A stretch of DNA of 64,000 bases from NCBI GenBank assembly GCA_947259365.1, contig CAMYMC010000050.1:1-64000 (forward strand). Reading direction: 5' to 3'. Positions 22,628 to 32,363 of the stretch are shown here, piece after piece. This DNA comes from an uncultured Acidimicrobiaceae bacterium (GTDB taxonomy: Bacteria; Actinomycetota; Acidimicrobiia; Spongiisociales; UBA5794). Made by a program: the position numbers and the translations under genes. The notes beneath the pieces are model-generated. The model had not been told where the DNA came from. It saw only the letters and a program-made list of their open reading frames with translations, and did no database searches. How positions within the stretch are numbered: position 1 is the first letter of the stretch; every line of letters starts with the position of its first letter.

Positions 22628-23182
22628 CTACACGGCGCTGCGGGACGTTCGGAGGGCGTCCCCGTACCTCGAGAAGTAGTCCCACGCCGAGAGCAGCGTC
22701 ACCGCCACCGCGACCAGCATCATCCACTCGTCGAGGAAGAGCGGGCCGAGCTCGTTTGCCGGGCGCACCATGGCGAGCCCGATGGTCGTGAACTGCACGA
22801 ACGCCTTCGACTTGCCCCACAGCGACGGCGGTACCTTCGACTTCTCCAGCGCGGCGACGCCGCGCAGGCCCATCACAGCGAGCTCACGGCCGATGATGAT
22901 GAACGCCGCCCACGACCAGGCCCTTCCGACTTCGATGAGCACCAGCAGGCTGCCGGTGACGAGCACCTTGTCGGCAACAGAGTCGAGGAACGCGCCCAGC
23001 GTCGTCGTGATCTCCCAGCGGCGGGCGAGGTAGCCGTCGGCGAAATCCGTGACGGCGGCGACGACGAAGAGGAAGGCAGCGATGCCGAAGGCGTGCTCGA
23101 TCTGATCGGACAGCAGCACGAACGCCATCACCAGCGGGGTGAGGACGATCCTCACGAGCGCCAGCAGGTTGGGGACGTTCAT
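22628..23182 (-). CDS. pgsA: CDP-diacylglycerol--glycerol-3-phosphate 3-phosphatidyltransferase
   Basis: MNVPNLLALVRIVLTPL...TDFADGYLARRWEITTTLGAFLDSVADKVLV (CDP-alcohol phosphotransferase motif). Confidence 0.95.
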   Translation of the reverse strand: MNVPNLLALVRIVLTPLVMAFVLLSDQIEHAFGIAAFLFVVAAVTDFADGYLARRWEITTTLGAFLDSVADKVLVTGSLLVLIEVGRAWSWAAFIIIGRELAVMGLRGVAALEKSKVPPSLWGKSKAFVQFTTIGLAMVRPANELGPLFLDEWMMLVAVAVTLLSAWDYFSRYGDALRTSRSAV

Positions 23183-23381
23183 CCTGCCCAGCGTACCGGT
23201 GCTGTGGCGCCACGGGCGCTCCGATGTGCGAGACCACCGTTCGAGGCAACGACATCGCGCCGCCGGTTGCTGGGCACAGGGACGCGGGCATGAAGGCAAC
23301 CGGATCGGTTGGCTGAGGCTCCCACATGACACAGCCCGGACGTGAAGCCGACGGGCCCAGGACGGCGCGGGCCCGACCCCG

Positions 23382-24032
23382 TCAGTCTGCCCCGAGCCTG
23401 CGGCGCTGTGCCAGCAGGGCCGCCTCGACACGGCTCCGGACGTGCAACTTCTGGAGGACGTTCGTCATGTAGTGCTTCACCGTCTTCTCCGCGAGGTAGA
23501 GCCGCTCGCCGATCTCCCGGTTCGTGAGCCCATCCGCCACGAGCTCGAGGATGTCGTGTTCACGGTTCGTCAGCTCCTCGAAGAGGTCCACCTCATCGTC
23601 GTGGGTCATCTCGTACAGGATTGCGCTGGCCAGGCCAGGCGACACGTACGGCTCTCCCCCGACCACGGACCTGACGGCATGGGCCAGCCCGGCAGCCGAG
23701 ACGCCCTTGAGTACATAACCCGTCGCACCCGCTTTGAACGCCGCGAGGAGATCCTCTGGACTCTCGGAGACGGTCAGCATGAGGATCACGGTCGCGGGAC
23801 AGGTGGCCGCGATCCGCTCCGCGGTCGTGATACCCCCTTCGCCGGGCATCGCGATGTCGAGCATGACGAGGTCCGGCAGGAGGTCCGCGACAACCCGCGC
23901 CGCCTCCTCGCTCGAGCTCGCTTCGGCAACGACCTCGAAGTCCTCTTCCCCCGCGAGAGAATGCACGACTCCCTCCCGGAAGAGCGGGTGATCGTCTGCG
24001 ACGACGACGCGAATGGGGTCATCCATCGACAC
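23382..24032 (-). CDS. NarL/LuxR-family response regulator
   Basis: MSMDDPIRVVVADDHPLFREGVVHSL...LTNREHDILELVADGLTNREIGERLYLAEKTVKHYMTNVLQKL. Confidence 0.96.
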   Translation of the reverse strand: MSMDDPIRVVVADDHPLFREGVVHSLAGEEDFEVVAEASSSEEAARVVADLLPDLVMLDIAMPGEGGITTAERIAATCPATVILMLTVSESPEDLLAAFKAGATGYVLKGVSAAGLAHAVRSVVGGEPYVSPGLASAILYEMTHDDEVDLFEELTNREHDILELVADGLTNREIGERLYLAEKTVKHYMTNVLQKLHVRSRVEAALLAQRRRLGAD

Positions 24033-25425
24033 CTGCCGGCATTCTCAGAGGGAGGCACACCGTGATAGTCGTCCCGGTGCCTGCTGCGCTCGTCACACGG
24101 AAGGTGCCTCCGAGCAGCTCGATGCGCTCGCGCATTCCGACGAGGCCGAGCGTGCCGGCCGGCGGGACGGTGGCGTCGAATCCCCTACCGTTGTCGGCGA
24201 TCTCGAGGAAGAGCTCGTCTCCCCTGCCCTCGAGCCGGACGGATCGAACGTCGGCATCTGCGTGACGGAAGCTGTTGGCGAGCGCCTCCTGGAGCACCCG
24301 GTATACCGTGATCTTCACGGGCAGGGATGCCGAAGCGGGTACGTCACGCTCGGTGACGGTGACGCGGGCCCCGGTCAGCTGCTCGAACTCGGAGATGACC
24401 CGCCCGACGGTGTCCGCGAGGGAGAGCTCGCCTATCTCCGGGAGGCGCAGACCTCGGGCGATCCCCCTGAGGTCGGTGATCGCGGAGTCGAGCGCGGTGT
24501 GCACCGTGTCGAGATCGCGCAGGGTGTCGTCGGGCGGCATCTCACCATTGCCCTGCACGCCCTCGGTAATCGCTTCCATGCGGAGAAGCGCCAGCGCAAC
24601 GTTCTGCGCAGGCCCGTCGTGGAGATCGGCACTGATCCGTCTGAGGAACTGCTCGTTGAGCGCCGTCGTGCGGGCCGCAGCGCGCTGTACCCGCTGCTGG
24701 AGTTCGCGGTTGCGGTCAAGGGCCGACGTGAGCTGTTCGACGCTCCCTTCGAGTTCCTCCCGCTGGGCAGATATGAGGTGACTGGCCCGTCTCGCGATGC
24801 CGACGAGCAGCAGGTACATGATGACGGTCGCAACGCCGACGATCGCCCAGCCCCGGAAGCGGGCGGCACGCAGGTCGGCCTCGAGCGCATCCGGGAGCTG
24901 ATAGAACTCGGAAACGGCGACGACGTTGGCGCTGCCCTCCAGCCGGACCGGGGCGTACGTCTCGATCAATCTGTCCCACTGCTGGGCCTCGAAGCTGTTC
25001 TCTGCTTCGCTGAGATCGCTGAGCTCGGTCACGACCTCGCCTCCGAACGCTAGCTCGAGGTCGGCCCCCACCTCGAACCTGTCACCGACGATCGAGTCCT
25101 CGGGGCTATAGAGGACCGTCCCGTCACGGGTCCAGAGCTTGAAGGACACGATCTCCCGGCCGAGAGGCGTCGCCGTCAACAGCCGGTCGAGCTCGGCCCG
25201 GTCCGCATCCGTGAGCCCTCCGGCTCCCTCGAGCCCCTGGAGGTGAGGGGAGACGAAGCTGTCAACGTAGAGGGCCGTGACGCCTGCAGTTCTCCCCGTC
25301 ACGGCGCTCTCGATCTCGGCCTGGATCCACAGGCCGATGCTCACCATCCCGGCGATGAGTATCGCGAGGCTGAGCCAGAGGAACTGGGCGGAGAAGCTCG
25401 GGGCCTTCAGCGAGCGCAGTCCCAT
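24019..25425 (-). CDS. Two-component sensor histidine kinase (NarX/DegS HisKA_3 type)
   Basis: RRISADLHDGPAQNVALALLRME; LQEALANSFRHADA; LGLVGMRERIELLGG; overlaps response regulator. Confidence 0.94.
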   Translation of the reverse strand: MGLRSLKAPSFSAQFLWLSLAILIAGMVSIGLWIQAEIESAVTGRTAGVTALYVDSFVSPHLQGLEGAGGLTDADRAELDRLLTATPLGREIVSFKLWTRDGTVLYSPEDSIVGDRFEVGADLELAFGGEVVTELSDLSEAENSFEAQQWDRLIETYAPVRLEGSANVVAVSEFYQLPDALEADLRAARFRGWAIVGVATVIMYLLLVGIARRASHLISAQREELEGSVEQLTSALDRNRELQQRVQRAAARTTALNEQFLRRISADLHDGPAQNVALALLRMEAITEGVQGNGEMPPDDTLRDLDTVHTALDSAITDLRGIARGLRLPEIGELSLADTVGRVISEFEQLTGARVTVTERDVPASASLPVKITVYRVLQEALANSFRHADADVRSVRLEGRGDELFLEIADNGRGFDATVPPAGTLGLVGMRERIELLGGTFRVTSAAGTGTTITVCLPLRMPAGVDG

Positions 25426-25626
25426 GTCGTACCACCATTGCAGGGTTCCTCGATTGTACGGGTAGCGCCCTCGGACCTTCGTCTGATCGCGACCGGGCAG
25501 AGGTCGGAGGTATGCGCGACTCTCGCCCCTACCACCGGGCGCCGCGGTCTTCATACGCTCGCGGGGGTGGCCGGCATGGATGCGCTACAGCGCCATCGGC
25601 CCCCCACCGCGACAAGGAGGTTCGCA

Positions 25627-26121
25627 GTGAGGAAGAGAGCAGCCTATGCGCTCATCGCTTTCGCGATGCTGGCGATCGGAGCTTGCGGCGGGGGCGGAGT
25701 GGATCCGAGCGCGGTCACCTTTGACATCGAGCTCATCGAAATCAAGGGAGCCACGGACGGCATCTCGGCGCCCGAGGTCGACCCGGCCACACTCTCAGCC
25801 GGCTACCGCTACAAGGCCCCTGGTGACTACGACGCCGACAACCCGGCCAAGTGGCAGGTGTCCACGTACATGTTCTCCCCCGGCGCGATGACCATTGCGA
25901 AGGGCGACGACGTCACGTTGCGCATGTTCGGGATCAACGGGGATGAACATGACATCTGGGTCGAGGCGCCCGACGGGACGCTCGCCGTTCCCTCATTCAC
26001 GGTGAACCGCGGTCGCGAAGTCAGCGTCGACTTCGAGGCGACCCAGACGGGCCATTACAAGATCTTCTGCGGGACCCACGGGCCGACGATGACTGCCGAC
26101 ATCATGGCGATCCCGTCCTGA
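25627..26121 (+). CDS. Secreted cupredoxin-domain lipoprotein
   Basis: GTG start; IGACGGGG lipobox; DEHDIWVEAP ... GHYKIFCGTHGPTM gives His/Cys/His/Met copper ligands. Confidence 0.8.
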   Translation: MRKRAAYALIAFAMLAIGACGGGGVDPSAVTFDIELIEIKGATDGISAPEVDPATLSAGYRYKAPGDYDADNPAKWQVSTYMFSPGAMTIAKGDDVTLRMFGINGDEHDIWVEAPDGTLAVPSFTVNRGREVSVDFEATQTGHYKIFCGTHGPTMTADIMAIPS

Positions 26122-26131
26122 GTCAGTCGTG

Positions 26132-27673
26132 TCATTGCGGAGAGCCGGTGGCCCCATGGCCGCCGGCTCTCTCGCGTCGCCGGTTCGCCGGCTCCTCGAC
26201 CCAGTCCAGGCTCCTCACGACCGCCTTGTGCCAGGCTGCATAGAGACGTTCTCGCTCGGCCTCTCCCATGGCTGGTTCGTAGCGGCGCTCCTCGGCCCAG
26301 TGGCTGCGCAGCTCGTCGGGCCCGCTCCAGAACCCGACGGCGAGACCGGCAGCGTAGGCGGCGCCGAGCACGGTCGTCTCCGTCACCGCCGGCCTGATGA
26401 CGGGCAGACCGAGGATGTCGGCCTGGAACTGCATGAGGAGGTCGTTGCGGACCATGCCGCCGTCCACCTTGAGCGAGGTGAGCGGGACGCCGGAGTCGGC
26501 GAGCATCGCGTCGAGGACGTCGCGGGTCTGGTACGCCACCGCCTCGAGCGCCGCCCGGGCCAGGTGACCGGCCCTGGCGTAGCGGGTGAGCCCGGCGACG
26601 ATGCCCCTGGCGTCCGAGCGCCAGTGCGGAGCGAACAGCCCGGAGAACGCAGGCACGAAGTACACGTCCCCGTTGTCGTCGACCTCGTTGGCGAGGGCTT
26701 CGACCTCGGGAGCGGCCTCGATGAGGCCGAGGTTGTCGCGCAACCACTGCACCGCGGCACCGGCGACGGCGACCGAGCCCTCGAGAGCGTATCGGGCCTT
26801 GCCGTCCCCAACCCGGTAGGCGACGGTGGTGAGCAGGCCGTGTCCGGAGCGAACCGGCCGGGTGCCGGTGTTGACGAGCAGGAAGCAGCCGGTGCCATAG
26901 GTGTTCTTCGCCTCCCCCGGCCCGAAGCACGCCTGGCCGAAGAGGGCCGCTTGCTGATCGCCGAGGATGCCAGCGACGGGGACGCCGTCGAGGACGCCGG
27001 CTGCCCGCCCCACCGTGCCCACCGAGGAGACGATGCGGGGCAGCATCGCGGCCGGGACATCCATGGCGGCGAGCAGGCCCTCGTCCCAGTCGAGCGTGCC
27101 CAGGTCCATGAGGAGGGTGCGGCTGGCGTTGGTGACGTCGGTGGCGTGGACGCCGGTGAGCTTCCACGTGATCCAGGAGTCCATGGTCCCGAACAGGGCG
27201 CGACCGGAGCCGGCGAGGTCCCGCAGACCCGCGACGTCGTCGAGCAGCCACCGCAGCTTCGGGCCGGAGAAGTACGTGGCGAGTGGGAGACCGGTCAGGT
27301 CGCGGAACCGATCCGGCCCCTCGTCGCCGCCGAGGATCCGGCACAGCTCATCGGTTCTGGTGTCCTGCCACACGATGGCGGGGGTGAGCGGCTCCCCGGT
27401 TTCGGCGTCCCACACGAGCGTCGTCTCACGCTGGTTCGTGATCCCGACGGCGCGCACCTCCGCCGGGCCGACACCGGCCGCTTCCATCGCCTCGGCAACG
27501 ACCGCCTCGGTGTTCGCCCAGATCTCGGAGGCGTCGTGTTCGACCCAGCCGGGACGCGGGTAGTGCTGGGTGTGCTCCCGCTGGGCCATCGCGACGAACT
27601 CCCCCGATCTGTCGACGAGGACGAACCGGGTGCTCGTCGTTCCCTGATCGATCGCACCTATGAGGCTCGCCAT
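26132..27673 (-). CDS. glpK: Glycerol kinase
   Basis: [52 protein letters not shown]; full-length FGGY kinase. Confidence 0.98.
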   Translation of the reverse strand: MASLIGAIDQGTTSTRFVLVDRSGEFVAMAQREHTQHYPRPGWVEHDASEIWANTEAVVAEAMEAAGVGPAEVRAVGITNQRETTLVWDAETGEPLTPAIVWQDTRTDELCRILGGDEGPDRFRDLTGLPLATYFSGPKLRWLLDDVAGLRDLAGSGRALFGTMDSWITWKLTGVHATDVTNASRTLLMDLGTLDWDEGLLAAMDVPAAMLPRIVSSVGTVGRAAGVLDGVPVAGILGDQQAALFGQACFGPGEAKNTYGTGCFLLVNTGTRPVRSGHGLLTTVAYRVGDGKARYALEGSVAVAGAAVQWLRDNLGLIEAAPEVEALANEVDDNGDVYFVPAFSGLFAPHWRSDARGIVAGLTRYARAGHLARAALEAVAYQTRDVLDAMLADSGVPLTSLKVDGGMVRNDLLMQFQADILGLPVIRPAVTETTVLGAAYAAGLAVGFWSGPDELRSHWAEERRYEPAMGEAERERLYAAWHKAVVRSLDWVEEPANRRRERAGGHGATGSPQ

Positions 27674-27683
27674 GGCGTCTCCT

Positions 27684-28319
27684 TCACTCGGGTGCGCTCA
27701 ATTCGCCGGCGCGCTGACGGGCGGCCTCGCCGCCCTCGAGGACGAAGAGCTCGGCGACATCGGCCGCCCGCTGGATCATGAGGGCCGCCTCCTCGCGCTC
27801 GGCAACGGCGAACGGCCGTAGCACGTAGTCGGCCGGGTCCATGCGCCCCGGGGGACGCCCCACCCCACATTTGATCCGCCAGAAGTCCGACGTCCCCACC
27901 GACCGGATGACGGAGGCGACTCCGTTGTTGCCCCCGGCCCCGCGACCGAGCTGGACCTTCAGCTTGCCGAACGGGAGATCGATGTCATCGTGGACGACGA
28001 CGAGGTCGGCGTGCTCCACCTTGTAGTACCGCACGAGAGGGGCCACCGCCTGGCCGGACTCGTTCATGAACGTCGACGGGCGTGCCACCACCATCCGGGT
28101 CGCCTCGATACGGAGTTCGGCGACCTCGGCGCGGATGAAGCGGCGCGCTCGTTTGAAGCGGGCGTCGTGGCGGTCGGCAAGCACGCTCGCGACGTCGCCT
28201 CCGACGTTGTGACGGGTCCCTTCGTAGCGGGCACCCGGGTTGCGGAGCCCGACGATGAGCGACAGCGGGGCCTCCCTAGCCCTCGTCGCCGGCCTCCTTC
28301 TCGGCCTCCGGTCCGGCAC
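27684..28319 (-). CDS. pth: Peptidyl-tRNA hydrolase (start uncertain)
   Basis: [29 protein letters not shown]...[13 protein letters not shown]...[30 protein letters not shown]. Confidence 0.93.
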   Translation of the reverse strand: MPDRRPRRRPATRAREAPLSLIVGLRNPGARYEGTRHNVGGDVASVLADRHDARFKRARRFIRAEVAELRIEATRMVVARPSTFMNESGQAVAPLVRYYKVEHADLVVVHDDIDLPFGKLKVQLGRGAGGNNGVASVIRSVGTSDFWRIKCGVGRPPGRMDPADYVLRPFAVAEREEAALMIQRAADVAELFVLEGGEAARQRAGELSAPE

Positions 28320-28962
28320 CCTCTTCGGCGGCGGCTTCGCCTTCGACGGCCTCTTCGCCCTCGAGCTCCTCCTCGAGCTCCTCCTCGGGCACCTCTTCCT
28401 CGACGACCCGCGGGATGAGGACCGTCACGACGGGCCGATCCTCCTCGTCGAGGTATTCGACACCTTCGATCGCCGGCAGGTCACCGAACTTGATCGTGTC
28501 CCCGAGGCGCAGCTCGCTGATGTCGACCTCGATCGACGACGGGACCTGCGTCGGCAGCGCCCTGATCGTGACCGACGTCTCGATCGCTTCGACGACCCCA
28601 CCGTCCTCGGTCACTCCCGGGGGGGTCCCGACGAAGTCGAGGTTGACCTCGGCCTGGATCTCCTCGTCGAGCGAGACCTTGATGAAGTCGAGATGCGTGA
28701 TGTCGCCGCGGACCGGATGGCGCTGGATCTCGCGGGCGACGGTGAGCACAGCCGTTCCGTCGACTTCGAGGCTGATGACGGCGTTGAGCCCCGCCTCGGT
28801 GCGAAGCGCGGCGAAGAGGTCGCGGGTGGCGACGTTGACGGGGAGCGGCTCCATGTCCCTTCCGTAGACGACGGCGGGGACGAAGCCGCTGCGACGCAGC
28901 CGGCGCGCCGGCCGGCTGCCGGCCTCGAGGCGCGGGCTGGCGCTCAGCGTGACTTGATCCAT
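28276..28962 (-). CDS. rplY: 50S ribosomal protein L25/general stress protein Ctc, with acidic tail
   Basis: MDQVTLSASPRLEAGSRPARRLRRSGFVPAVVYGRDMEPLPVNV; Glu-rich C-terminus. Confidence 0.95.
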   Translation of the reverse strand: MDQVTLSASPRLEAGSRPARRLRRSGFVPAVVYGRDMEPLPVNVATRDLFAALRTEAGLNAVISLEVDGTAVLTVAREIQRHPVRGDITHLDFIKVSLDEEIQAEVNLDFVGTPPGVTEDGGVVEAIETSVTIRALPTQVPSSIEVDISELRLGDTIKFGDLPAIEGVEYLDEEDRPVVTVLIPRVVEEEVPEEELEEELEGEEAVEGEAAAEEGAGPEAEKEAGDEG

Positions 28963-29074
28963 GGTGCGTCGAACTCCTGATGTCTTGGGGCGGGCCGCGC
29001 GGTGCATCCGCCGCGGAACGGGGGAAGCGCATTATCGCGTCCCCGGCCCGACAACGGCAAGACGGAACGGGCGC

Positions 29075-29482
29075 TCAGGCGGCGAGGAACGTCAGCCTGA
29101 TCCTCCGGCTCGGGTTGCTCTCGTTCGGGTCGACGAGGACGACGGATTGCCAGACGCCGAGCGTCATCGTGCCGTCGACGACCGGGATCGTGATCGAGGG
29201 CGCGACGAATGCGGGCAGCACGTGATCGGCCCCGTGGCCGGGTGCCCCGTGGCGGTGGCGATACTCCGCATCGCGTCTGGGAAGCACGGCGTCAACGCGG
29301 TCGAGGAGGTCGAGATCGCTCCCGGCGCCCGTTTCGATGATCGCGATGCCGGCGGTCGCATGGGGCACGAAGACCGAGAGCAGACCGTCGCCCCTGCCGG
29401 CGACAAACTCGGCGAGACGGTCGGTGACGTCGAAGACACCGCGGGCGTCGCCGGTGTGGAGCCCGATCTCGGTCGTGTCCAT
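29075..29482 (-). CDS. YjbQ/UPF0047 family protein
   Basis: GLLSVFVPHATAGIAIIETGAGSDLDLLDRVDAVLP...GADHVLPAFVAPSITIPVVDGTMTLGVWQSVVLVDPNE. Confidence 0.93.
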   Translation of the reverse strand: MDTTEIGLHTGDARGVFDVTDRLAEFVAGRGDGLLSVFVPHATAGIAIIETGAGSDLDLLDRVDAVLPRRDAEYRHRHGAPGHGADHVLPAFVAPSITIPVVDGTMTLGVWQSVVLVDPNESNPSRRIRLTFLAA

Positions 29483-29507
29483 ACCGCTCGAGGGTAGCGG
29501 GGCCCGT

Positions 29508-31265
29508 TCAGCCCTCGCGATGGGTTCGTCTGCGGACGCCGGCGCCGAGCCGTCGGCTCCTCCGGTAGGGGAAGATCTCGATCACCTCGCCGGAACGAAC
29601 CCGGTCCTGGACCCGGGTCCAGAATCTCACACCGAACAGGTCGCGGTGATAGAAGTCGAAGGCTTCGCGCAGATCGCCGCGCACCCCGAGGAACCTCGTG
29701 AACTCCTCCGGGAAGATGTCGCCCTCCCCGACACCGAACCACGGGTCAGCGGACAGCTCGTCCTCTGGTTCCGTTGCCTCGGGCAGCTCGCGGAAGTTGC
29801 ATTCGGTGAGCGGGGTGAGCTCGTCGTAGTCGTAGAACACGACGCGACCCGACCGGGTGACCCCGAAGTTCTTCAGCAGCATGTCGCCGGGGAAGATGTT
29901 CGTCGCGGCGAGGTTCTTGATCGCCCGGCCGTAGTCGACGATCGCCGCCCTGGCCTTGACCGGGTTCGCCTCCCGCACATAGACGTCGAGGGGGATCACC
30001 CGCCGCTCGACGTAGGCGTGGTGGATCGTCACCGTCGACCCGTCGACGGTGACGGTGCGCGACGCGTTCGTGGCGAGGTCCTGGAGCAGCTCCGGGGTGA
30101 ACCGGGAGCGGTCGAAGCGGAGGTGCTCGAACTCGTAGGCATCGACGAGGCGGCCGGCGCGGTCGTGGTGGAACACGAGCTCGTACTTGCCCATGACCTG
30201 GCGGCGAGTCGTCTGTTTCGGGTAGGGGAACCGGTCGCGAATGACCTTGAACACGACGTCGTAGCCGGGCATCGTGAAAACGAGCATCACCATGCCGGCA
30301 ATGCCCCTGGCGTGCTCGAACCGCTCGTCGGTTACGGCGACGTGGGCCATGAAGTCTCGGTACAGCTCCGTCTTGCCGTGTTTGTGGAACCCCAGCGACG
30401 TGTAGAGCTCGGCCCGGGGCTTGTGCGTCATGAGGCCCTCGAGATAGGCGACGAAAGGGGCAGGAGCGTCGATGGCGACGTGGAACGGCGCCCGGGTGTA
30501 GCTGAAGAGGACGGAGACGTCGTCGACCTCGACGAGGGCGGCGCCGACCGCGAGACCCCGACTGGCGTGGTGGACGGCGAGTACCAGTGGAAGCCGGGTC
30601 GGCCCCGCCTCGATGGCGCCGACGAGGTAGGCGCCCTGGCCCCTGTAGAAGACCGGGCGCAGCATCTCGATGACGTCGACACCGCCGTCGAGCCCGAGGA
30701 GGGCGAGCCGCCGCTCGATCTCTTCAGCGGCGATCCTCACGTCCCGGCTGAGGTTCTGCCACCTACCCCCCAGCGGCGCGTCGGCGATGGCGAGGCGGAG
30801 CAGGTCCTCGAGGTTGTCGCCTTCGTGACGGCTGACGTCGGGCGCAGTCCCTGCCGTCGCCTCCGGCTCCAGGAACTCGATCGAGGCGTCGACACCGCGG
30901 GTGTCGAACACCCTTCGCGTGATCGAGTTGAAGAACGTCCGCGCGACTTCACCGTCGGCCCGGTCGGCGACGAGCCGCGCGTACGCCGACCTCGCCCGCT
31001 CCCACCGGGCACGGTCAGAGGTACGGTTCCCCAGCGATTCCTCGACCTTCTCCACCGTCTCCCCGACGACCCCCGGGTACAGATCCCTTCGCTCGGTGGC
31101 ATCGTCTTGGAGCCCGTGCCAGTCGCGGGCGGCGAACCGTTCGGCGGCCCGCGTCGTGATCGTCGCGAACACGGCGAGGTATCCCTCGTAGCCGGCGGCG
31201 ATCGCCGCAGCAGCGTTCTCTGCCTCGTCCACGATGATCTCCGGGCGTAGCCGCTTACCACTCAC
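29508..31265 (-). CDS. aceK: Isocitrate dehydrogenase kinase/phosphatase (AceK family)
   Basis: 585 aa; FTMPGYDVVFKVIRDRFPYPKQTTRRQVMGKYELVFHHDRAGRLVDAYEFEHLRF...YGRAIKNLAATNIFPGDMLLKNFGVTRSGRVVFYDYDEL. Confidence 0.93.
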   Translation of the reverse strand: MSGKRLRPEIIVDEAENAAAAIAAGYEGYLAVFATITTRAAERFAARDWHGLQDDATERRDLYPGVVGETVEKVEESLGNRTSDRARWERARSAYARLVADRADGEVARTFFNSITRRVFDTRGVDASIEFLEPEATAGTAPDVSRHEGDNLEDLLRLAIADAPLGGRWQNLSRDVRIAAEEIERRLALLGLDGGVDVIEMLRPVFYRGQGAYLVGAIEAGPTRLPLVLAVHHASRGLAVGAALVEVDDVSVLFSYTRAPFHVAIDAPAPFVAYLEGLMTHKPRAELYTSLGFHKHGKTELYRDFMAHVAVTDERFEHARGIAGMVMLVFTMPGYDVVFKVIRDRFPYPKQTTRRQVMGKYELVFHHDRAGRLVDAYEFEHLRFDRSRFTPELLQDLATNASRTVTVDGSTVTIHHAYVERRVIPLDVYVREANPVKARAAIVDYGRAIKNLAATNIFPGDMLLKNFGVTRSGRVVFYDYDELTPLTECNFRELPEATEPEDELSADPWFGVGEGDIFPEEFTRFLGVRGDLREAFDFYHRDLFGVRFWTRVQDRVRSGEVIEIFPYRRSRRLGAGVRRRTHREG

Positions 31266-31295
31266 CGGTCGCGGGGCGGCGGGCGGCGAACGCCA

Positions 31296-32267
31296 CTAGA
31301 TGTTCTCGCCCTGGAAGATGGCGCTCACGGACGCATCGGTGAAGATGGCGTTGATCGTCCCTGCCAGCAGCGAGCCGATCGAGAGCACCGTCAGCTTGTC
31401 GAGGTCGATCGCATCGTCGGGCACCGGCAGGGTGTTCGAGATGACGACCTCCCGGATCGGCGCGTTCTTGATGCGGTCGACGGCGGGTTCGGAGAGCACG
31501 CCGTGGGTGGCGATGACGCGGACGCTCAGCGCCCCGCGCTCCATGACGAGGTGCGCCGCTGCGGCGGCGGTCCCGGCGGTGTCGATCATGTCGTCGACGA
31601 TGATGCAGTGCCTGCCCTCGATGTCGCCGACGACCTCGAGGGCGGCGACGTCGTTGCGCACGTCGACCCGGCGCCGCTTGTGGATGAAGGCGACGTCGGC
31701 GGCGAGGTGATTGGCGTACCTCGACGCGAGCTTGACCCGTCCGGTGTCTGGCGAGACGACCGTCGTAGGCCCGTCGAGCGAGGCGAGCAGGTAGTCGACG
31801 AACACCGGCATCGCGGTGAGGTGGTCGAACGGGAAGCCGACGAAACCCTGGATCTGCCCGGTGTGGAGGTCCACCGAGACGATGCGGTCGGCGCCGGCAG
31901 CGACGAAGAGGTCACCCATCAACCGCGCCGTGATCGGCTCGCGGGGCCTGCCCTTCTTGTCCTGGCGGGCGTACCCGTAGAACGGCACGACTGCCGTGAT
32001 CCGCTTTGCCGAAGCCCGCCTGAGGGCGTCGATCATGATGAGCTGCTCCATGATGTGGAAGTTGATCGGAGCCGTGTGGCTCTGGATCACGAAGCTGTCG
32101 GCGCCGCGCACGCTCTCGGTGTAGTGCACGTAGATCTCGCCGTTGGCGAAGACCGACCGGTCCACTCCCCCGAGCTCGGTGCCGAGGATGTTGGCGACTT
32201 CCCGGGCGAGCCCTTCATTCGCGGACCCGCTGAACACCATGAGCCGCTTCCGGCTCGAGATCTCCAT
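31296..32267 (-). CDS. prs: Ribose-phosphate pyrophosphokinase
   Basis: MEISSRKRLMVFSGSANEGLAREVANILG...FYGYARQDKKGRPREPITARL...HCIIVDDMIDTAGT. Confidence 0.97.
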   Translation of the reverse strand: MEISSRKRLMVFSGSANEGLAREVANILGTELGGVDRSVFANGEIYVHYTESVRGADSFVIQSHTAPINFHIMEQLIMIDALRRASAKRITAVVPFYGYARQDKKGRPREPITARLMGDLFVAAGADRIVSVDLHTGQIQGFVGFPFDHLTAMPVFVDYLLASLDGPTTVVSPDTGRVKLASRYANHLAADVAFIHKRRRVDVRNDVAALEVVGDIEGRHCIIVDDMIDTAGTAAAAAHLVMERGALSVRVIATHGVLSEPAVDRIKNAPIREVVISNTLPVPDDAIDLDKLTVLSIGSLLAGTINAIFTDASVSAIFQGENI

Positions 32268-32363
32268 CAGCTTCGCTCCTCGCGAGGCGTTGGCTTTCCT
32301 CGCGCAGCGTAGCTCCGCTGCGGCCGGGTGTGCGACATGGCGGGGGCCGGCGCGATGTCCGGC

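Noticed and set aside
26129-27781. 550-aa + strand ORF
   Set aside because: Antisense to glpK.
29337-31250. 637-aa + strand ORF
   Set aside because: Antisense to the convincing aceK coding sequence.
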